Shown: positions 27,451 to 36,686, counted from the first letter of the stretch. The stretch is DNA of 64,000 nucleotides from JAEXOD01 sp963667875 (GCA_963667875.2 CAXXGC010000003.1:372001-436000), one strand, 5' to 3'. Program-made: numbers and translations. The notes: generated from the sequence alone by a model not told the origin.

Positions 27451-28184
27451 AAACCCAAAAATTGTGGTATAAAGAATGGTTTGCTTCAGATTTATATATG
27501 CAGGTATATAAGCATAGAGATTACATTGAAGCGGAAAGTTTTCTTATTTTTATTTTAGAAACTCTAAATTTATCTAAAAACACCACTTTTTTAGACGCTG
27601 CTTGTGGAGCAGGAAGACATTCTAATTTTTTAAATGATTTAGGTTATAACGTTGTTGGCTTTGATTTAAGTAAAACCTTACTTAAAATAGCTTCTTCTAA
27701 TTCAAAATTAAAAAAATTCGTCAATTCGGATATTCGAAATATATTTTTTAAAAAAGAATTTGATGTTATTCTAAATTTATTTACTTCGTTTGGCTATTTT
27801 GAAAATGATGATGAAAATTTCGCTTTTTTTGTAAATTCTAAATCATTTTTAAAGAATAATGGATATATTGTTTTTGATTATTTTAACAATATTTTTCTAA
27901 CTGAAAATATTGAACCATATAGTAATAGAATACAAGATGGTGTAACAATTAAGGAACATAGATATTTTGCCGACGGTAGAATAATTAAAGAAATTACAAT
28001 TGTTGATAATAATAATAATGCTCAACATTTTGTAGAATCAGTAAAAATATATTCTTTTGAGCAGTTATCGATAATGTTTTCTAAAATAGGTTACAAGATT
28101 GTTAAAATATTTGGCGGGTATAGCGGTCAGGAATTTGAGGAAAAAAAATCCAAACGACTAATTTTAGTATTGCAGCATGCATAA
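27447..28184 (+). CDS. class I SAM-dependent methyltransferase
   Basis: This 245-residue cytoplasmic enzyme has the SAM-binding motif I LDAACGAGRHSNFLNDLG at about residue 50, motif II VVGFDLSKTLL, and NLFTSFGYF in the position of motif post-II. The substrate is unknown. The gene overlaps recR by four bases and its own end overlaps the next lipoprotein gene by eight. This makes it part of a compact block and places it next to envelope genes, but no specific role follows from that. Confidence 0.85.
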   Translation: MKTQKLWYKEWFASDLYMQVYKHRDYIEAESFLIFILETLNLSKNTTFLDAACGAGRHSNFLNDLGYNVVGFDLSKTLLKIASSNSKLKKFVNSDIRNIFFKKEFDVILNLFTSFGYFENDDENFAFFVNSKSFLKNNGYIVFDYFNNIFLTENIEPYSNRIQDGVTIKEHRYFADGRIIKEITIVDNNNNAQHFVESVKIYSFEQLSIMFSKIGYKIVKIFGGYSGQEFEEKKSKRLILVLQHA

Positions 28185-28752
28185 AATTATTTTAATTCTT
28201 TTATTGATTATTTCAATTTCAGGTTGCGATATTTTATCTACTCGAGATCCTGAAAAGCCGGAATTGGCTAGAACAAATCTTTTACCCGCTACTACTCCTC
28301 AAATTTTGTTCAATAATCTGATTGAATCGTTATCTCAAAAAATTACAGAGAATTATTTGGCTTGTTTTGCAGATTCATCGTTATCATTTTCTACTTATAA
28401 GTTTTATCCTGCGCCCGGTGCAATAACTAAATATTCGGTTTTATCCGAATGGGTTAAAGATTCAGAAAGGAGATATTTTAATAATTTAAAAACAGCAATT
28501 TTGGAAAGTCAACCGATTACTTTGACCTTATTGAATGAAAATAGTAATATGCAGGGTGACAGTGCTGTGTATCAATTTGATTATTTTATTACTTTACAGC
28601 TAAAAAATAACGATCAAGAAATTTATAAAGGGAATGCGCAATTTAAAATTCAAATTGATAGAAATAATACCTGGGTAATAACTGAGTGGACTGATATTAG
28701 TATACAAGGTTATGCTAGTTGGAGTGAACTGAAAGGGAGGTATTATCTTTAA
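28177..28752 (+). CDS. small lipoprotein of unknown function
   Basis: This 191-residue protein has a lipoprotein signal (MHKIILILLLIISISGC, lipobox ISGC) followed by a short Asp/Glu/Pro linker and a compact alpha+beta domain of about 150 residues. That domain has a cystatin- or NTF2-like look (helical start, then strands ending WVITEWTD). No family is recognised. It overlaps the methyltransferase gene by eight bases. A probable second lipoprotein follows immediately, with a similar ending (WQIYKWLDES versus WVITEWTDIS), so the two may be distant paralogues. Confidence 0.82.
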   Translation: MHKIILILLLIISISGCDILSTRDPEKPELARTNLLPATTPQILFNNLIESLSQKITENYLACFADSSLSFSTYKFYPAPGAITKYSVLSEWVKDSERRYFNNLKTAILESQPITLTLLNENSNMQGDSAVYQFDYFITLQLKNNDQEIYKGNAQFKIQIDRNNTWVITEWTDISIQGYASWSELKGRYYL

Positions 28753-29245
28753 AATATATTATTTAATAATTGTATTGGGTATAGTTATTGTTGGATGTGT
28801 AAATCCTTTTGCACCTAAATTAGATGAAAAAATTACTGATAATAATACTATCATTAGCGACAGAAATAATATTGAGGGTGTTTTTCAAAATTTACAATAT
28901 GCTTATACTTTTAAAGATAGTACGATTTATGGAGAATTATTGCCCTCTGATTTTTTGTTTACATATAGAGATTATGATAGAGGTGTAGATGTTTCCTGGG
29001 GCCGGGATGAAGAAATGAGAGTAACCGGTGGTTTATTTCAAAATTCGCAACGTTTGGATTTAATATGGAATAATATTATCTCAACTACTTCTGATTCTAC
29101 AAATATTGTAAGAAGTTTTAACTTGACGATTACGTTTAACCCTACTGATATAATATTTATTGAAGGGAGAGTCAATTTATCCTTAAAAAAGGATAAAAAT
29201 AATAAATGGCAAATTTATAAATGGTTAGATGAATCAAATTATTAA
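28745..29245 (+). CDS. second small lipoprotein, probably starting at a non-standard codon
   Basis: A lipoprotein signal is visible (FKIYYLIIVLGIVIVGC) but it has no ATG, GTG or TTG before it. The frame is closed by a stop at 28730 and the first standard start is TTG at 28775, inside the hydrophobic core. A good ribosome-binding site (AAAGGGAGG ending at 28740) sits 4 bases before ATC at 28745 and 1 base before ATT at 28742. Starting at ATC gives 166 residues and a complete signal peptide with a basic N-terminus. The mature domain resembles the preceding lipoprotein. The stop is 5 bp before ftsX. A sequencing error near the start is an alternative. Confidence 0.65.
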   Translation: MFKIYYLIIVLGIVIVGCVNPFAPKLDEKITDNNTIISDRNNIEGVFQNLQYAYTFKDSTIYGELLPSDFLFTYRDYDRGVDVSWGRDEEMRVTGGLFQNSQRLDLIWNNIISTTSDSTNIVRSFNLTITFNPTDIIFIEGRVNLSLKKDKNNKWQIYKWLDESNY

Positions 29246-29250
29246 AAATT

Positions 29251-30120
29251 ATGTTTAGTTTATATATATCCGAAGCTTATAAATCTTTAAAAAGAGAAAA
29301 AGGTGCATCTCTTCTTACTATTTTTGCAATAGTAATTTCTATAATTATTTGTACTTTATCTATTGTTTCCATTTTTTTATCTACAGAATTTAATAAATCC
29401 TTAATAGAAAAATTTACTGTGAGTTTATTTTTGGATGATGGAATCAGTCAAGAAAGTGTGGCATCATTGAATGAATTGCTGCATAATGAAAAATGGATTA
29501 ATAAAATTATTTTCATTGATAAAGAAAAGGCAAAAAGTATTTTTATTAAAGAAACAGGTGAAGATTTTGGTGCTCTTCTTGAGATAAATCCTTTACCTGA
29601 ATCATTTCAAATAACGCTAAATTCGCAAAAAATATCTTTTAACGATTTTGATAAGAAAATTAAAGTATTAAAAAAAATAGACGGCATCAGTGATGTGGTT
29701 TATGATTATGAATTTGTAGTAAAGTTATTAAAATTTATATCTTCAATTCAGATATTCCTTTTTGTCTTTAGTTTTTTAACCGTTTTACTGTCGTTATATT
29801 TAATTTATTCAACAAATCGATTGATTTACAAATCGAGAGTTGAGATTTATAACATTATGAAGCTCGTAGGTGCCCGTTTAATCTCAATAAAAATGCCAAT
29901 TTACTTAAATGGAAGCATCTTAGGGGTGATTTCAAGCACTATTTGTCTTATTATTGTTAATTTTTTGTTATTAGGGTTGACTAATTTGATTAACATTGTT
30001 AATTTTACAAGATTGATTATTATTATAAATGCAGCAATTCCCATTTTGGGAATATCATTTGGTGTTTTGGGAGGTTTTTTTTCTACAAAAAATATCAATT
30101 TAAATATTGAGAGGGTGTAG
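29251..30120 (+). CDS. ftsX: cell division permease FtsX
   Basis: This 289-residue membrane protein is the permease half of the FtsEX complex, which controls peptidoglycan hydrolysis at the septum. TM1 at about residues 21-43 is followed by the extracytoplasmic FtsX_ECD domain (about 50-160, with VSLFLDD and IDGISDVVYD). Three more membrane helices carry an MKLVGAR motif before the third. The topology and length match the family. No ftsE is adjacent, which is uncommon; neighbours are lipoproteins upstream and exopolysaccharide genes downstream. Confidence 0.92.
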   Translation: MFSLYISEAYKSLKREKGASLLTIFAIVISIIICTLSIVSIFLSTEFNKSLIEKFTVSLFLDDGISQESVASLNELLHNEKWINKIIFIDKEKAKSIFIKETGEDFGALLEINPLPESFQITLNSQKISFNDFDKKIKVLKKIDGISDVVYDYEFVVKLLKFISSIQIFLFVFSFLTVLLSLYLIYSTNRLIYKSRVEIYNIMKLVGARLISIKMPIYLNGSILGVISSTICLIIVNFLLLGLTNLINIVNFTRLIIIINAAIPILGISFGVLGGFFSTKNINLNIERV

Positions 30121-30157
30121 GACCCTATAATTTTTAACTTAATTTAAGGTATTAATC

Positions 30158-30670
30158 TTGAAAGTAAAATCATTTATATTGTTTTTTATGTTTTTGTTTA
30201 TTATTAAAATAAACGCACAATCAACGGATTACGAATTAGGATCTGCTCCACAGTCTTCATTCAGGCAGCAGGGTGGATATTTTGATTATTCGGACCCTAG
30301 AACAATGAATATTAAGGTTGCAGTTTGGGGTTATGTTAGATATCCCGGTAAATATATTGTTCCAATTCAAACTACTCCTAACGATCTTTTATCTCTTGCC
30401 GGTGGACCAACTACGGATGCTGAATTAGAAGATCTGCGTTTATATAGAACAGTTGGTTCCGATTCTTTACAGCAGATGATAAAATTTGATTTAAATGATT
30501 TATTATGGGAAAAAGATTTATTATCTACTAACAAAAATATTCCGTCATTACAAGCAGGGGACATATTATTAGTGCCGGGTGCACCAAGATATTTCTTTAA
30601 GGATTGGTTGAGTATCGGTCTTTCAATTTTTTCTGCATTAATTTCTTTAGCAATTTTACTTACTAAATAG
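30158..30670 (+). CDS. short SLBB-domain exopolysaccharide export protein
   Basis: This 170-residue envelope protein has a signal peptide (KSFILFFMFLFIIKINAQ), one SLBB domain with KVAVWGYVRYPGKYIV and NDLLSLAGGPT, and a C-terminal membrane helix (LSIGLSIFSALISLAILLT). It lacks the poly-export (Wza N-terminal) domain. It is therefore a single-SLBB accessory protein and not a full channel. The start codon is TTG. It is 37 bp after ftsX and 9 bp before the tyrosine autokinase gene, so it leads the export module. Confidence 0.85.
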   Translation: MKVKSFILFFMFLFIIKINAQSTDYELGSAPQSSFRQQGGYFDYSDPRTMNIKVAVWGYVRYPGKYIVPIQTTPNDLLSLAGGPTTDAELEDLRLYRTVGSDSLQQMIKFDLNDLLWEKDLLSTNKNIPSLQAGDILLVPGAPRYFFKDWLSIGLSIFSALISLAILLTK

Positions 30671-30679
30671 GGGCTAATT

Positions 30680-32947
30680 TTGGATTCAAATAACATAAAT
30701 TCGCATGATTTTGAAACAAATTCGTTAAAAGATTATTTAAATATTATTAGATTAAATTTATTGCCAATTTTATTAATTGCGATTGCTGGTTTAGCTGTAT
30801 CAATTGTTTATGCAGTTAATGCAAGAGATATTTACAAATCTACTACCATCCTTAAATTAGCAAAACCACAAGGTAGTATATTAGATTCTCCTCTAATTCC
30901 GGAATTTCAGGATTTTGGAAGTGATAGGTTTATTGCTAACGAAATTGAAGTTCTAAAAAGCTATACTATAAAGGAAAAAGTTGCGACAGCTTTGATTGAT
31001 AAATTTAATACTGTTGGTGAAAGGGATAGTTTTTATTTAATTTTAGATGAAAGTTTTAAAGTTGCTGAAAATAAATCAATAAAAATTAAGAGTATTGAAC
31101 AAATTATTTCATTTTTAGAAGTGAAAGTTGGTATTGAACAAAAACGTGGTTTAGATATTGTAGAAATTACAGTAGAATCACCATCTCCATATGAAGCTTC
31201 ATTAATTGCTAACCTTTATGCTGATGCATATAAACAATTAAATTTACAAATAAATAGAGCTCAACTGACAAGTGTTAAAGAGTTTTTATCTGAGCAAAGA
31301 AACGAAAAATTAAACGAACTTAGCAAATCAGAAGAGATTTTAAAAAACTTTCAAGAAGAAAAAGGGATTGTTGAATTACCGGCACAAGCTTCAGCTTTAA
31401 TTCAACAGTTGACGGATTTTGAATCAAAACAAAATGCCGCAAAAATTGAACTTACCATTTCAGAAAGAAATCTTAATTCTCTAAAATCTGAGCTGGAAAA
31501 GCAAGACCCTAAATTAAATGACTATCTGGAAAGTTTTTCAACTGAACCTTATCTGAAAAATTTGCAAGAAAGTATTGCTAGTTTGGAAGCACAACGTGAT
31601 TTGGCACTTGCAAATAATGAACTTACCAAAAATGTTTCAATTACTGTAACTGAATATGATAAAAGGATAAAAGAATTAAAAGATAAATTAAACAAAAAGA
31701 TTTCTGTTTATAAAGCGGGACTTTTTGCTTCAAGTCCAGTTGAGATAAAAGAACTTTCAAAACAAATTCTTGAAGAAGAATTAAAGTATCAAGGTCTAGT
31801 TTCTACTGTTAAACAATTAGACGGTATTGTTAAAGGATATGAGAAAAACTTTAATGAATTACCCAAGAGTACAATAAATTATGCGAGATTGGAAAGGGAA
31901 AGAACAGCTTTTGAAAAATTGTATCAATTGGTAGAAGAAAAATATCAAGAGGTACTTATTAATGAGCAATCTACACCCGGTAACGTATTAATTATTGATG
32001 TTGCAAGACGAGCAAATGCTCCATCAAAACCAAATCGAAATTTAATAGTTATTGTTGGTCTTGTTTTAGGTCTTGGTCTTGGTTTTGGCTTTGCATTCAT
32101 GAGAAATTATTTTGATAATACTGTTAAAACTCCTGAAGATATTCAAAAGAAAAATATTAATGTTTTGGCTTGGGTACCATTAATTGAAGGAATTGATCTT
32201 AAAGATAATGAGTTCGAATTTATTGTTGCAAAACGGCCTGATTCAATTCCAAGTGAAGCTTTCAGAGCCTTAAGAACAAGAATTCAATTTTCTAAGGTTG
32301 AAAAAGATTCAATTAAAACAATATTAATTACATCTTCAACTCCTCGTGAAGGAAAAACTACAGTTTCGGTAAACTTATCAGGTAGTTTTGCTAATGCAGG
32401 GAAAAGAACTTTAATTGTTGATTGTGATTTACGTAAACCAAGAATGCATAATGTATTTAAAGTTAAAAGATTTCCCGGAATTACAGATTACTTCTTTGGT
32501 CAGGCTACTTTTGCTGAAATATTAAGAAAATCTGAAGTTGAAAATTTGTATTACATTACTGCAGGTACTATTCCACCAAACCCATCGGAAATTTTAAGTT
32601 CGCAAATAATGCTTGATTTTATTGAAAAAATCAGAAGCGAATTTGATATTATTATTATAGATTCACCACCTGTAATTGCTGTGACCGATTCTGAAATATT
32701 ATCTCGTTTAGTAGATGTTACATTACTTGTTGTTTCTGCAAACCAAACAGAAACTGAATTAATGATTAAAGCTACTGAGTTATTAAGTCACGATCATGGT
32801 TCATTTGTTGGGGTAATATTGAATAATTTTAGTTATAAATCGGGTTATGGTTCTTATTATAAGTATTATTATTATTATTCAAGACCAGCCGCAACAAGTA
32901 AAACCGACAAAAAACTAGGTTCCGGAAGTAATATAAAATCAACTTAA
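30680..32947 (+). CDS. Wzc-like polysaccharide co-polymerase / tyrosine autokinase
   Basis: This 755-residue inner-membrane protein controls chain length and export of capsule or exopolysaccharide. An N-terminal Wzz domain has TM1 at about residues 25-45, a long periplasmic coiled coil (about 170-400) and TM2 at about 450-472. A cytoplasmic BY-kinase follows, with Walker A SSTPREGKTTVSVNLSG at about residue 553, Walker A' LIVDCDLRKPR and Walker B IIIIDSPP. The C-terminus is tyrosine-rich (about nine Tyr in YGSYYKYYYYYS) and is the expected autophosphorylation cluster. The start is TTG. It lies between the two SLBB proteins. Confidence 0.95.
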   Translation: MDSNNINSHDFETNSLKDYLNIIRLNLLPILLIAIAGLAVSIVYAVNARDIYKSTTILKLAKPQGSILDSPLIPEFQDFGSDRFIANEIEVLKSYTIKEKVATALIDKFNTVGERDSFYLILDESFKVAENKSIKIKSIEQIISFLEVKVGIEQKRGLDIVEITVESPSPYEASLIANLYADAYKQLNLQINRAQLTSVKEFLSEQRNEKLNELSKSEEILKNFQEEKGIVELPAQASALIQQLTDFESKQNAAKIELTISERNLNSLKSELEKQDPKLNDYLESFSTEPYLKNLQESIASLEAQRDLALANNELTKNVSITVTEYDKRIKELKDKLNKKISVYKAGLFASSPVEIKELSKQILEEELKYQGLVSTVKQLDGIVKGYEKNFNELPKSTINYARLERERTAFEKLYQLVEEKYQEVLINEQSTPGNVLIIDVARRANAPSKPNRNLIVIVGLVLGLGLGFGFAFMRNYFDNTVKTPEDIQKKNINVLAWVPLIEGIDLKDNEFEFIVAKRPDSIPSEAFRALRTRIQFSKVEKDSIKTILITSSTPREGKTTVSVNLSGSFANAGKRTLIVDCDLRKPRMHNVFKVKRFPGITDYFFGQATFAEILRKSEVENLYYITAGTIPPNPSEILSSQIMLDFIEKIRSEFDIIIIDSPPVIAVTDSEILSRLVDVTLLVVSANQTETELMIKATELLSHDHGSFVGVILNNFSYKSGYGSYYKYYYYYSRPAATSKTDKKLGSGSNIKST

Positions 32948-32952
32948 AAAAA

Positions 32953-34557
32953 TTGAAAATACTAAATATCCTCGTCTTATTTATAATTTGTTCTATTTCT
33001 GTTACTAATCAGGCACAAACAATGCCTGATTATAGCGGGAGGAATAAATTTTTCAGTTATGATTCCTCCAGACAATTTTTATCATCAGGTGTTTATTCTT
33101 CGGCAAGCGATGGAATAATTAACCCGGAGGAATATTATTTAGGTCCTGGTGATAACTTATTAATTAGTATTCAGGGGGTAACTCCTTTATCTTTTACAAC
33201 AACAATTAACTATGAAGGTTTTGTCTACATTGAACAGGTCGGTTTAATAAATATTAATAATTTGTCTTTAAGCGAATCCAAAAAAATTATTATTAATAAG
33301 CTGAAAGAATCTTTTCGTAACGTTGATATTGATATTGCATTAACCGAGTTTAAACGAATTAGAGTTTCCTTAATAGGGAATGTATTTAAATCTTTTACCT
33401 ATACCTTAAATGGTAATACCAGATTATTAGATCTTGTGATGAACTCTTATGGTTTATATTCCAATTCTAATTTGCGTAGAATACAAGTTGTTGATAATTA
33501 CGGGGATGTAAAATATTACGATTTGTTGAGATTTTTTAGACTTGGGGATAAAAGCGTAAATCCCATTTTACGTGAGGGGACAAGAGTAATAATAAGCAAG
33601 GTTGATGAAACTATCACAGTTTATGGTAATGTTGTTTCTCCCGGGACTTATGAATTTGTTGAAGGTGACAACCTTAGGCAAATATTGGAGTTATGCGGTG
33701 GTTTGGATTCAAAGGCAAAAACAGATAGTATTGAATTAATATCTTTTTCTCCCGATAAAAATAATACTACCATTGAGTATTATAATTATTCAGACATTAA
33801 CACTGATAAGATTCTATTAAAACCCGGTGATAAAATAATTATAAGAAATAAACCTGAGTATATGATAGATCGATATGTAAAAGTATCCGGTTTTGTTAAA
33901 TATCCCGGTGTTTACCGAATACAAAAAAATAAAACAAATTTAAAAGAATTATTACTTAATGAAGTCGGCGGATTTTTGGAAAACGCTTCATTAAAAGATG
34001 CATATATAATAAGAAATATTGGTAGCAAAACTATTGATGTTGAATATGAACGACTTAAAAATATTCTTCGGACTGATATGACGGATGACGAATATGATTA
34101 TTTTAAAGCACGTTCAAGAGAATTAAAAGGCAAAATGGTAGTGGACTTTGAAAAATTGTTTCTGAAAAATGACAGTTCAGAAAATATTATTTTAAAAGAA
34201 GAGGATGAAATATTTATTCCTGAATCTATGAATTATATTACTTTAGTAGGACAAGTTGTTAATCCGGGTAATGTGATGTATAATCCAACTTATAATGTGG
34301 ATGACTACATTAAATTAGCTGGCGGTTTTGCTTGGCGGGCTGTGGAAGGTGATGTTCGAGTTATTAAAGCTAATACTCGCGAATGGGTTGATGCAGATGA
34401 TGTTGAGTCGCTCGAACCGGGTGATGTAATATGGATTCCTGAAGAAACACCTTCACCAAAATTTTGGGATGTATTTAAAGATTCAATGCTTATTATTGGA
34501 CAGGTTGCAGCATTAATTACTGCAATTGTTGCCGTTATTATTTCATCAAGGAATTAA
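32953..34557 (+). CDS. Wza-like polysaccharide export protein with multiple SLBB domains
   Basis: This 534-residue protein has a signal peptide (KILNILVLFIICSISVTNQAQ) and a poly-export domain beginning YYLGPGDNLLISIQG. At least three SLBB units follow, with VYGNVVSPGTYEF, VSGFVKYPGVYRI and LVGQVVNPGNVMY. The C-terminus ends in a membrane helix. It should form the outer-membrane channel for the polymer. The start is TTG with no clear ribosome-binding site, 5 bp after the autokinase stop, so translation may be coupled. Confidence 0.92.
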   Translation: MKILNILVLFIICSISVTNQAQTMPDYSGRNKFFSYDSSRQFLSSGVYSSASDGIINPEEYYLGPGDNLLISIQGVTPLSFTTTINYEGFVYIEQVGLININNLSLSESKKIIINKLKESFRNVDIDIALTEFKRIRVSLIGNVFKSFTYTLNGNTRLLDLVMNSYGLYSNSNLRRIQVVDNYGDVKYYDLLRFFRLGDKSVNPILREGTRVIISKVDETITVYGNVVSPGTYEFVEGDNLRQILELCGGLDSKAKTDSIELISFSPDKNNTTIEYYNYSDINTDKILLKPGDKIIIRNKPEYMIDRYVKVSGFVKYPGVYRIQKNKTNLKELLLNEVGGFLENASLKDAYIIRNIGSKTIDVEYERLKNILRTDMTDDEYDYFKARSRELKGKMVVDFEKLFLKNDSSENIILKEEDEIFIPESMNYITLVGQVVNPGNVMYNPTYNVDDYIKLAGGFAWRAVEGDVRVIKANTREWVDADDVESLEPGDVIWIPEETPSPKFWDVFKDSMLIIGQVAALITAIVAVIISSRN

Positions 34558-34561
34558 TAAA

Positions 34562-35692
34562 GTGACTTTTCATAGAATGTTAAATATAATTTTATTTTAT
34601 CGTAAACAAATATTTGTTCCCACCATAATTGCTACATTTATTTTTGCTTTATTATTATTTTTTGTATATCCAATAACATATTCATCTGTAGTAACAATTT
34701 TACCTCCTGCCGAACAGGAATCAAATTCTTTATCATCTTTGATTGGAGGCAGTGAATTACCAAGTTTTTTAGGTCTTGGTGGATCTAAAGGAAACGCATT
34801 ATTAAATGCAGAAATTCTTAAAAGCAGAACAGCTAGTGAAGAAGTAATAAAAAAATGCAATTTATTTGAGTTTCTAAACACCAAGGATATACATATTGCT
34901 GCTGCCCGGTTACAACAAAAAATTAGTGTAGATGTGTCAAAAGAAGGAATATTATCTTTTTCTATTGAATTATCGACTCCTTATTTTGGAAGATTTCTTG
35001 CTGCAAATGATTCGGTAAAGCATCTTGTTCCAAAAGCTGCTAATACTTTTATTGAAGTACTTGATAAAATCAATAACGAAAAAATGAATCAAAAAGCAAA
35101 AAATTCAAGAGAATATGTTGAAATTCAAATTGCAGATATTAAAAGTAAAATGGATACCGCAGAAAATAATCTTAAAGAATTTCAAAATAAATACAAAGCA
35201 ATTTCATTACCTGAACAATTAACCGCTGCAATTGAAAATGCTGCCAAATTGAAAAGTGAAATTGTAATGACTGAGATACAAATGAACACTATGAAATATA
35301 GCCTATCGAATGAAAGTCAGGCTATGCAGTCGTTGGGGAAAAAATTAGATGTATTAAAAGATAAATATTATCAATCTGAATATGGTGATAGTGAAAAAGC
35401 TGATTATCTGCCTGCATTTTCTAATGTTCCGGAAATGATACAAAAATTTGCTGAATTAACTAGAGATGTTAAAATATATAACGAAGTTTATTTGTTTTTG
35501 CAAAAGCAATATTTTAAGGAAAAAATACAAGAGAACAAGGATGTTTCTAATATTGAGGTTTTAGATGCTGCAATTGTTCCTGATAGACCAGCAAGTCCTC
35601 GCTTATTATTAAATACAATTACTTTTGCAGTATTTTCATTTTTATTCATTTCGGTAATATTTATTTATAAAAATAAAAAAGAGATTGTTTAA
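34562..35692 (+). CDS. Wzz-family chain-length determinant protein
   Basis: This inner-membrane protein of 376 residues (from the GTG) has no kinase domain. It has TM1 at about residues 15-37, a periplasmic domain with a coiled coil at about 180-300, and PDRPASPRL just before TM2 at the C-terminus, as in polysaccharide co-polymerases. I chose GTG at 34562 because AAGGAA lies 7 bases before it and it starts 4 bp after the previous stop. The longer frame from 34526 would overlap the Wza-like gene. It is the second Wzz-type protein in this module. It may set the length of a different polymer or act together with the autokinase. Confidence 0.87.
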   Translation: MTFHRMLNIILFYRKQIFVPTIIATFIFALLLFFVYPITYSSVVTILPPAEQESNSLSSLIGGSELPSFLGLGGSKGNALLNAEILKSRTASEEVIKKCNLFEFLNTKDIHIAAARLQQKISVDVSKEGILSFSIELSTPYFGRFLAANDSVKHLVPKAANTFIEVLDKINNEKMNQKAKNSREYVEIQIADIKSKMDTAENNLKEFQNKYKAISLPEQLTAAIENAAKLKSEIVMTEIQMNTMKYSLSNESQAMQSLGKKLDVLKDKYYQSEYGDSEKADYLPAFSNVPEMIQKFAELTRDVKIYNEVYLFLQKQYFKEKIQENKDVSNIEVLDAAIVPDRPASPRLLLNTITFAVFSFLFISVIFIYKNKKEIV

Positions 35693-35694
35693 CT

Positions 35695-36636
35695 ATGAAA
35701 AAAACTGTTGTTATAACCGGTGGTTCAGGATTTTTAGGTTCTCATCTTTGCGAAAAAATGCTTCATGAAGGATATAAAGTAATATGTATTGATAATTTAT
35801 TGACAGGTAATATTAATAATATTTCTCATTTATTTGGCAATCAGGATTTTACTTTTATCAAGCATGATATAACCAATTTTATTCATGTTCCCGGAACCGT
35901 CGACTATATACTACATTTTGCTTCTCCTGCAAGCCCAATAGATTATTTAAAACTTCCAATTCAAACTTTAAAAGTTGGTTCTTTAGGTACTCATAAAGTT
36001 TTAGGACTTGCAAAAGAAAAAAATGCGAGGTTTTTATTAGCGTCAACTTCCGAAGTATACGGCGATCCTGTTGTGCATCCTCAAAAAGAAACTTATTGGG
36101 GTAATGTAAATCCAATTGGTCCGCGTGGTGTATATGATGAAGCCAAGCGATTTGCTGAGGCAATGACAATGGCCTATCACAGGTATCATGGTGTTGAGAC
36201 AAGAATCGTAAGGATCTTTAATACTTATGGTCCTAGGATGCGGTTAAATGACGGCAGAGCATTACCTGCTTTTGTTTCACAAGCTCTAAATGGAGAAGAC
36301 ATTACTGTTTTTGGAGATGGATCGCAAACCCGTAGTTTTTGTTACGTAAGTGATTTAGTGGATGGAATATATAAATTATTATTATCCGATGAAGTTGATC
36401 CTGTAAATATAGGAAATCCGGCTGAAATTACTATTAAAGAATTTGCCGAGGAAGTAATAAGATTAATTGATACAAAAAGTAAAATAGTATATAAAGAATT
36501 ACCTGAAGATGATCCAAAAGTAAGACAACCTGACATTACACGTGCAAGAGAAATATTGGGTTGGGAACCAAAAGTAAATAGGGAAGAAGGTCTAAAAATT
36601 ACTCTTGATTATTTCAAATCAGTTGCTATTAAATAA
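35695..36636 (+). CDS. UDP-glucuronate decarboxylase (UDP-xylose synthase type)
   Basis: This 313-residue short-chain dehydrogenase/epimerase is predicted to convert UDP-glucuronate to UDP-xylose, a sugar donor for polysaccharides. The NAD-binding motif is GGSGFLGSHLCE. The catalytic region reads STSEVYGDP, and the tyrosine and lysine are in GVYDEAKRFAEA, which with YWGNVNPIGPRG is the UXS signature. It begins 2 bp after the Wzz-like gene and closes the operon. This suggests that xylose or a derivative is part of the exported polymer. Confidence 0.92.
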   Translation: MKKTVVITGGSGFLGSHLCEKMLHEGYKVICIDNLLTGNINNISHLFGNQDFTFIKHDITNFIHVPGTVDYILHFASPASPIDYLKLPIQTLKVGSLGTHKVLGLAKEKNARFLLASTSEVYGDPVVHPQKETYWGNVNPIGPRGVYDEAKRFAEAMTMAYHRYHGVETRIVRIFNTYGPRMRLNDGRALPAFVSQALNGEDITVFGDGSQTRSFCYVSDLVDGIYKLLLSDEVDPVNIGNPAEITIKEFAEEVIRLIDTKSKIVYKELPEDDPKVRQPDITRAREILGWEPKVNREEGLKITLDYFKSVAIK

Positions 36637-36671
36637 AAAAAGCGGTCATTGACCGCTTTTTTTTTTTGGAC
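36635..36671. terminator. bidirectional terminator between the exopolysaccharide block and groEL
   Basis: A7 plus GCGGTC, a 3-base loop, then GACCGC plus a long T-tract form a strong symmetric hairpin that ends both convergent units. Confidence 0.92.
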
Positions 36672-36686
36672 TTTATTAGAATTCTA

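Noticed and set aside
32860..32915. Tyrosine-rich end of the autokinase as a sequencing or repeat artefact
   Set aside because: A C-terminal tyrosine cluster is the normal autophosphorylation region of this kinase family, and the frame continues cleanly to a stop.
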